From NCBI GenBank assembly GCA_964484395.1, contig CAZAFM010000046.1, forward strand, positions 1 through 18,600: a stretch of 18,600 nucleotides of DNA, written 5' to 3'. Under the pieces are notes generated by a model. That model made no database searches. It was not told the DNA's origin and was given only the letters and a program-made list of their open reading frames with translations. Made by a program: the position numbers and the translations under genes. Shown piece by piece: positions 13,978 through 18,600 of this stretch; positions within the stretch are counted from its first letter, which is position 1, and each line of letters begins with the position of its first letter. The DNA comes from CAZAFM01 sp964484395. Its GTDB lineage: Bacteria > Campylobacterota > Campylobacteria > Campylobacterales > CAZAFM01.

Positions 13978-14957
13978 AGAAGATTAAAATAAAAATATCA
14001 ACCAATTTTCCTAATTTTCCTATAGAAAGGCAGTTACCTAACTGCAATCATGTTTTTGGTAATTTTGAATTTTTTATAAATAGGCATGTAGATAATCCTG
14101 ATTATTGGATTGTCTATCATGATTTATCAAATGCAGAGGAGTGTAATGCCTTCAAAGGAACACTGATACTTTTTACTTCAGAACCAGGGTCGGTACATTT
14201 ATATAATCAAAAATTCTTAAATCAATTTGATGTTGTAGTAACATCTCAAACAAATTTAAAACATAAAAACAAAATCTTATCTCACACTTCATTGCATTGG
14301 CATATAGGTAGAGTTTTAGAGAATGGACAGCCAGATAAATTTACAAGAAACTATGATGAGCTTGCAAATGAGAAGATATACAAATCAAAATTATTATCTG
14401 TTATTTCATCCAATAAAACTATCTCTAAAGGACATAAAGAGAGATTGGAGTTTGTTCAAAAATTAAAAAATTATTTTGGAGAGCAAATTGATCTTTTTGG
14501 GCATGGATTGAACGATTTTTCTGATAAATGGGATGTTATAGCTCCTTACAAATATCATATTGTTTTAGAAAACACTTCCCAAAAATATTACTGGACCGAG
14601 AAATTAAGTGATTGTTATTTAGGTGAAGCTTATCCAATCTATTATGGTTGCACAAACTTAAATGAATACTTTAATGATAAAGCTTTTTCTTATATTGATA
14701 TAAAAAAATTCCGAAAATCTGTAGAAATCATTGAGAAAGTTATTTCTAATAATTTTTATGAAAACTTCTATAATGAAATTATAGAGTCAAAAAAACTTGT
14801 ATTGAATGACTACAATTTTTTTAATTTTGCCATCAAGTTATGTGCTAGCATTAATAAGTCAAATCAATCGGAGCGAGTTAGTTTAAAACCACAGAGATAT
14901 TTCAAAAGCACAACAAAGAAATTAAGAATTTTTCTTAAGAGCATATTATCTGATTAA
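13974..14957 (+). CDS. Glycosyltransferase family 10, alpha-1,3-fucosyltransferase-like
   Basis: GT10 enzymes add fucose from GDP-fucose in alpha-1,3/1,4 linkage. The conserved C-terminal donor-binding segment is clear: YKYHIVLENTS (192-202), then YYWTEKLSDCYL (205-216) and PIYYGCTNLNEYF (221-233), the counterpart of ENS...TEK...P-I/V-x-x-G. Upstream, ISSNKTISKGHKER (144-157) matches the family's S-x-K...R region. At 327 residues it is in the bacterial range. I see no heptad-repeat tail like that of H. pylori FutA/FutB. The start overlaps the previous stop (ATGA). Some GT10-related proteins use other donors, so fucose is likely but not certain. Confidence 0.8.
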   Translation: MKKIKIKISTNFPNFPIERQLPNCNHVFGNFEFFINRHVDNPDYWIVYHDLSNAEECNAFKGTLILFTSEPGSVHLYNQKFLNQFDVVVTSQTNLKHKNKILSHTSLHWHIGRVLENGQPDKFTRNYDELANEKIYKSKLLSVISSNKTISKGHKERLEFVQKLKNYFGEQIDLFGHGLNDFSDKWDVIAPYKYHIVLENTSQKYYWTEKLSDCYLGEAYPIYYGCTNLNEYFNDKAFSYIDIKKFRKSVEIIEKVISNNFYENFYNEIIESKKLVLNDYNFFNFAIKLCASINKSNQSERVSLKPQRYFKSTTKKLRIFLKSILSD

Positions 14958-15971
14958 ATGAAAATACTTATCATGAAATATAAAAATATTGGTGATATAC
15001 TATTATCAACATCGCTTATAAATGAACTAAAAAGGATATATCCAGATTCAGTTATAGATTATGCTACAAACAAATTTTGTAAAGGAGTTATTGTTAAAAA
15101 CTCTGCAATCAATCATATATATACAGAAGATTTTTTATCGGTAGTTACACTAATATTTAAACGGTATGATTTAATTATAACCCTATCAGAAGGGGATAGG
15201 ACTTTTTATACAGCACTATTCTCAAGAGCAAGAAAAAAGATAGGCTTTAGTCCAAAAAATAAATTTTTTAATTTTGTCTTAGATACCCACATAAAAAGAC
15301 TATTTCCGCTACATACTGCGCAGATAGATTTACAGCCTTTACAACTAATAGGATATATGCCAAAAGATGCTATAGTAAGCTCTACATGGGATGATAATGA
15401 TGAATATATGATAGATTCTATATTAAAAGAGTTAAATATCGATAATTTTGTAGTAATTCATCCAGTATCACGATGGATGTTTAAATGTTGGAGAGATGAG
15501 TATTTTGCTGAGATTATAGACTACATTCAGGGTGTGAAAAAAACAAAAGTGTTTATTACCGCATCAGACAATCATGAAGAAAGAAAAAAAGTTAAATCCA
15601 TAATATCTCATTGCAAAACAGAACCGATTGATTTAAGTGGAGTGTTTTCACTTAGTCAACTAGGATGTCTTTACTCAAAAGCAGATATCTTTATAGGAGT
15701 AGACACAGCTCCTATGCATATAGCAGCTAGTGTAAATACTCCTGTTGTCGCACTCTTTGGATCATCAGAGCCTGCCATCTGGGGACCATGGGACAACCTA
15801 AATCAGCAAGGATATGCTCCAAAAGCAGAAATTCAAAAAACCCCACTACACACTATCATTCAGGATGGATTTGGTGAAATCTCGATTAATAAAAATGGGG
15901 AAAAGTACAATACTGCACTTTTTAACATAACGCCTAAGATAGTTGAACAAGAGATAGATTTTAAGTTATGA
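14958..15971 (+). CDS. waaQ: Lipopolysaccharide heptosyltransferase III-like (GT9, WaaQ type)
   Basis: This 337-residue GT9 enzyme carries marks of the WaaQ (heptosyltransferase III) subgroup, which adds a branching heptose to the LPS inner core. It has IHPVSRWMFKCWRDEY (167-182), close to the WaaQ HPxSRWxFKCW block. It also has KNIGDILLSTSLINEL (9-24), the donor-site GVDTAPMHIAA (247-257) and ALFGSSEPAIWGPW (265-278). E. coli WaaQ is of similar length. It starts right after the GT10 stop (TAAATG) and overlaps the next gene by 4 bases. Heptose as donor is family knowledge; the acceptor here is inferred. Confidence 0.76.
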   Translation: MKILIMKYKNIGDILLSTSLINELKRIYPDSVIDYATNKFCKGVIVKNSAINHIYTEDFLSVVTLIFKRYDLIITLSEGDRTFYTALFSRARKKIGFSPKNKFFNFVLDTHIKRLFPLHTAQIDLQPLQLIGYMPKDAIVSSTWDDNDEYMIDSILKELNIDNFVVIHPVSRWMFKCWRDEYFAEIIDYIQGVKKTKVFITASDNHEERKKVKSIISHCKTEPIDLSGVFSLSQLGCLYSKADIFIGVDTAPMHIAASVNTPVVALFGSSEPAIWGPWDNLNQQGYAPKAEIQKTPLHTIIQDGFGEISINKNGEKYNTALFNITPKIVEQEIDFKL

Positions 15972-17080
15972 TACATATATACTACTACCACCCTTTGAGC
16001 TTAACATTTTCATCTGCTCAAACTTTACAGGTAGTAAAAGACTACTTTTACCTTTCCAAAGAGGATAATTATAAAATTTTTTTATACGGTTTTTATAGCA
16101 ATCATAAGTCATATCAAGAGATATTGGAGTTTTTACAAGGCTCCTCAGTTGTACTTTCTTCAAAAAAAGAATCAAAGATTAACAGAACTATATCTAAAAT
16201 ACAGTTTTTAAAAAAGATTATTTTTGATAAAAACCCTTCAAAAGTAATTATTACACGCTCACATCAAAAAAGTTATGAAGCATTGAGATACAGAAGTATG
16301 TTTGGTAGTGTTAGAATTATTCAAGAATTTCATGAAGAGTCTTTTCCTTATCTACTAGGAAAAAAAATACAAAAAAAATCTTTATTAAGTATATACAAAT
16401 CACTTGATGGTGTAATATTTACCAATTTTTCACAGCTTAAACTTTATGAAAAAGAGTTCGATAGTATCCCACAAAAATATACTATATTGCCAAATGGTGT
16501 AGAATTAGAGCGATTTTCACTAGCGTCGATGAAAAAAAACTATGTTTTAACCTATCTTGGACAGTTTAACGATTGGAAAAATGTTCCACTACTATTTCAA
16601 ACACTATCCTTGCTTGACCAAAAATACACTTTACGAATAGCTGGTGGCAAAGGGGATGTAAAAAGCAAAGAATATATTGATAAACTTGCTTTAAAATATA
16701 ATGTTAGTAGCAGAGTAGAATATCTAGGCTTTGTAAAAAATAGTGAGATAGTAGAAAAAGTACTAAACAATTCAAATATTTTACTTCTTCCTTTGGGAGA
16801 CAACATTCAGTCAAAATACCTAACCTCTCCAATGAAGCTATTTGAGTATATGGCAACCAAAATTCCAGTTTTAGCGGTTAATTATCCATCTGTAACATCT
16901 ATTGCAACTGACAATGAGGTCTTTTTATCTAAAAACAATCCTGAATCTTTTGCAGAAAAAATAGTTGAAATTGATAAATATGATAAAATACAAAATAAAA
17001 TAACACTAATGAACAAAAAAACCAAAATGTACAGCTATGAAAATCGTTCAAAACAATTTTCAAACTTTCTCAGTAACTAG
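15968..17080 (+). CDS. Glycosyltransferase family 4
   Basis: This is a GT-B fold retaining transferase of 370 residues. The C-terminal donor domain is recognisable: LPNGVELERF (174-183), TYLGQFNDWKNV (195-206), LRIAGGKGD (222-230), VEYLGFV (250-256) and the donor-phosphate region SPMKLFEYMATKIPVLA (287-303). The N-terminal acceptor domain contains EFHEESFPYLL (120-130). Sugar specificity cannot be deduced. It starts in the WaaQ-like gene's stop (ATGA) and is the last plus-strand gene of the operon. Its final 21 bases overlap the end of the convergent GT4 gene. I see no terminator between them. Confidence 0.88.
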   Translation: MIHIYYYHPLSLTFSSAQTLQVVKDYFYLSKEDNYKIFLYGFYSNHKSYQEILEFLQGSSVVLSSKKESKINRTISKIQFLKKIIFDKNPSKVIITRSHQKSYEALRYRSMFGSVRIIQEFHEESFPYLLGKKIQKKSLLSIYKSLDGVIFTNFSQLKLYEKEFDSIPQKYTILPNGVELERFSLASMKKNYVLTYLGQFNDWKNVPLLFQTLSLLDQKYTLRIAGGKGDVKSKEYIDKLALKYNVSSRVEYLGFVKNSEIVEKVLNNSNILLLPLGDNIQSKYLTSPMKLFEYMATKIPVLAVNYPSVTSIATDNEVFLSKNNPESFAEKIVEIDKYDKIQNKITLMNKKTKMYSYENRSKQFSNFLSN

Positions 17081-18127
17081 TTCATACTGCCTCTGTGTAT
17101 CCTCTATCATTTTTTGAATATGAAACTTCTCTAACACATACTCTCTACCACGCTTTCCAAAAGCCTCTCTTCTCTCTTTTGACTCTATCAGAAGCTCTAG
17201 TTTTTCAACCAAACTATCTAGATTATCAGGCTCAAACAGATAGCCACTCTCACCATCAAGCACCACTTCAGGTAATCCACCCACATGGCTCACAACAATA
17301 GGCAGTCCACAAGCACTTGCCTCTATTGCTGATCCGCCTATTGCTTCCATGATTGAGGGTAGCACAAATATATCTAAAGATGGTAGTATCTGTGCCACAT
17401 CCTCCCTGTGCCCTAGCATATAGACCCTCTTTTTAACTCCTAGCTCTTTGATGGCTATTCTTATGTTCGCATCTTGTGGACCTTCACCTATGATAACTAC
17501 CTTACAGTTAGCAGGAAGTTTTGCAAGTGCTTCTAAAAGCAAAGTATGTCTCTTTTGCGCTCTTAAAACCGCCACAATGCCTATAAGAATCTCATCGTTT
17601 TGTGCATCTATCTCACTTCTTAGGTTATAGATAATATCTGGTGTATAGAGCGACATATCTCTTCCACTGTAGATGACATCTATTTTTTCACTTTTTACAC
17701 CTCTGCTGACAAGATGCTCTTTCACAGAGTTACAAACAGCAGTGACTCTACTACTGAGATTGTATGACAATGGAGAATTTATAGAGAGTTGTAGATGCCT
17801 AACCCTTATAACCTTCACCCCTGTTAGCTTCCCAGCTATTGCCCCTATCCACGCATCTTTACTAGAGTGGGTAGATATGATATTTATCTTATATTTTTTA
17901 ACCGCTTTTATGACCTTATAAAGTTCGATTAGATTATAGCTTTTACTTATAGGCAACTCTAGCATTATCGCATCTATCTGTTCTTTATGCTTCATAAGCT
18001 CACTATCTTTATGGACACCATAAAAAACTCTAAACCTGCTTTTATCAAGCCCATTTACAACCCTTACAGTTCGCTTCTCCTGTCCACCCCAACCTTTTGA
18101 GGCTTCTAGTTCAAGAATATTTATCAC
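17060..18127 (-). CDS. Glycosyltransferase family 4
   Basis: This 355-residue GT-B retaining transferase has the glycine-rich acceptor loop GWGGQEKRT (12-20), HSSKDAWIGAIAGK (87-100), VIYSGRDMSLY (151-161), VAVLRAQKRH (185-194) and VIIGEGPQ (211-218). The donor site is LPSIMEAIGGSAIEASACGLP (256-276), with the E-x7-E pair E261/E269. The start is GTG with GAGG (18135-18138) seven bases upstream; the nearby ATGATG is out of frame and stops at once. It is a typical WaaG/capsule-type transferase, but donor and acceptor are unknown. It is probably transcribed with the DUF433 gene and the partial gene further right. Base composition looks less AT-rich than the convergent plus-strand genes. Confidence 0.9.
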   Translation of the reverse strand: MINILELEASKGWGGQEKRTVRVVNGLDKSRFRVFYGVHKDSELMKHKEQIDAIMLELPISKSYNLIELYKVIKAVKKYKINIISTHSSKDAWIGAIAGKLTGVKVIRVRHLQLSINSPLSYNLSSRVTAVCNSVKEHLVSRGVKSEKIDVIYSGRDMSLYTPDIIYNLRSEIDAQNDEILIGIVAVLRAQKRHTLLLEALAKLPANCKVVIIGEGPQDANIRIAIKELGVKKRVYMLGHREDVAQILPSLDIFVLPSIMEAIGGSAIEASACGLPIVVSHVGGLPEVVLDGESGYLFEPDNLDSLVEKLELLIESKERREAFGKRGREYVLEKFHIQKMIEDTQRQYELVTEKV

Positions 18128-18173
18128 ATCATTTCCTCATATAAAAAATGTTTATCTATATCACTAGTTGCCT

Positions 18174-18257
18174 CTAATACACCCTTTGTCTTGAGAAATT
18201 ATCAATATTCAACCATATAATTTTAGGACTTAGGTTCTCATCAAGCAGTAACTTCAT
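18174..18257 (-). pseudogene. Collapsed DUF5615 (PIN-like) toxin gene
   Basis: A 27-codon frame begins MKLLLDENLSPK, the hallmark N-terminus of DUF5615 PIN-like proteins including the first catalytic acids (D6, E7). It continues directly into KIIWLNIDNFSRQ, which matches the C-terminal part of the same family (K-x-x-W-L-x-x-x-N), before stopping. Intact members are about 110 residues, so roughly the central 60-80 residues, with the remaining acidic residues, are missing. Reading on in another frame gives KGVLEATSDIDKHF, possibly a frameshifted tail. It overlaps the DUF433 gene by 17 bases, the usual arrangement of the intact pair. The deletion is inferred from family knowledge. Confidence 0.68.
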
Positions 18258-18483
18258 CAATCCCACTTAGTAAAAATCTCCTCTCTTTAAGTGATGCAAA
18301 GGCAAGTGCTGCTCTGATATGCTCTTTTTTTAAAGATGGGAAATCATCTACTATCTCCTCCTCACTCATACCACTTGAGAGATAATCTAGTACATCATAA
18401 ACTGTTATTCTAGTTCCTTTTATGCATGGCTTACCACTCCGTATTTTGGGGTCATATGAAATATATTTTATCAAGTCATCCAT
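18241..18483 (-). CDS. DUF433-family antitoxin
   Basis: This 80-residue protein is of the DUF433 family, small winged-helix-like proteins that usually pair with a DUF5615 PIN-like toxin in putative type II toxin-antitoxin modules. The core GKPCIKGTRITVYDVLDYLSSG (18-39) followed by MSEEEIVDDFPSLKKEHIRAALAFA (40-64) is nearly diagnostic. The gene is complete and its ATG has AGGAG (18490-18494) six bases upstream. Its partner directly downstream is reduced to a short remnant, so this is an orphan antitoxin. It may still bind its own promoter or counter a toxin encoded elsewhere. Confidence 0.9.
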   Translation of the reverse strand: MDDLIKYISYDPKIRSGKPCIKGTRITVYDVLDYLSSGMSEEEIVDDFPSLKKEHIRAALAFASLKERRFLLSGIDEVTA

Positions 18484-18513
18484 TTTGCACTCCTTCTATG
18501 CACTCAAATTATA

Positions 18514-18600
18514 TCAAATCCCACTCTTCTCATACAGCTTTATATACTTCCAAAAAGCACTCTGAGCATTATACACTGAGATGACAAACCCCTCATACCC
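18514..18600 (-). CDS. C-terminal end of an unidentified protein
   Basis: An open minus-strand frame enters from the right edge and ends at TGA (18514-18516), giving 28 residues that begin GYEGFVISVYNAQSAFWKYI and end in KLYEKSGI. I do not recognise the family. Codon use resembles the neighbours, and the stop lies 30 bases before the DUF433 start with a ribosome site between, as expected for an operon. Given the surroundings it may be another glycan gene, but nothing in the fragment shows this. Confidence 0.4.
   Translation of the reverse strand, partial: GYEGFVISVYNAQSAFWKYIKLYEKSGI

Noticed and set aside
1..18600. CRISPR arrays, tRNA/rRNA genes, insertion sequences or transposases
   Set aside because: Reading both strands I saw no regularly spaced repeats, no tRNA-like cloverleaf between genes, and no transposase-like protein or terminal inverted repeats. 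The gaps are too short to hold most of these.

Overview
The window looks like a chromosomal segment of a Campylobacterota (epsilonproteobacterial) bacterium, most likely a Sulfurimonas/Sulfurovum-type sulfur oxidiser. The reasons are AT-rich, tightly packed genes, a RecJ-PyrG-MqnA block (MqnA implies futalosine-route menaquinone synthesis), and the start of a Tat-exported flavoprotein resembling flavocytochrome c / sulfide-quinone oxidoreductases at the left edge. This placement is inference from gene content.

Layout. (1) 1-4299, all minus strand: the N-terminus of the Tat/FAD protein, recJ, pyrG and mqnA; these are ordinary housekeeping genes. (2) 4300-4346: a 47-bp divergent promoter region whose plus-strand -10 box sits six bases before the ATG of the first glycan gene, predicting a leaderless mRNA. 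(3) 4347-7370, plus: two GT9 (heptosyltransferase-fold) genes separated by toxin-antitoxin (TA) DNA. That DNA holds an intact antitoxin/PIN-toxin pair and then an antitoxin followed by a 24-codon stub of an apparent RelE/ParE toxin. (4) 7388-17080, plus: a near-continuous, translationally coupled glycan operon. It encodes asparagine synthase (apparently C-terminally shortened), three SAM-methyltransferase-fold proteins in a row (one DUF268), a GT11 alpha-1,2-fucosyltransferase-like enzyme, two GT2s, a GT10 alpha-1,3-fucosyltransferase-like enzyme, a WaaQ-like GT9 and a GT4. (5) 17060-18600, minus: a second GT4, convergent with and overlapping the previous gene, then a DUF433 antitoxin gene whose DUF5615 toxin partner has collapsed to 27 codons, and the last 28 codons of an unidentified gene.

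Taken together, 4347-18127 is a lipopolysaccharide outer-core / O-chain type locus: three GT9, two GT2, two GT4, one GT10 and one GT11 enzyme, plus amidotransferase and methyltransferase modifiers. No nucleotide-sugar synthesis, flippase or polymerase gene is visible. GDP-fucose, if it is the donor, must be made elsewhere. The most noteworthy signals are the pair of different fucosyltransferase families, the three TA modules at the edges of the locus (one intact, two with the toxin destroyed but the antitoxin kept), and the leaderless divergent promoter. I see no CRISPR array, rRNA, tRNA or insertion sequence. No gene-free stretch exceeds about 110 bases.
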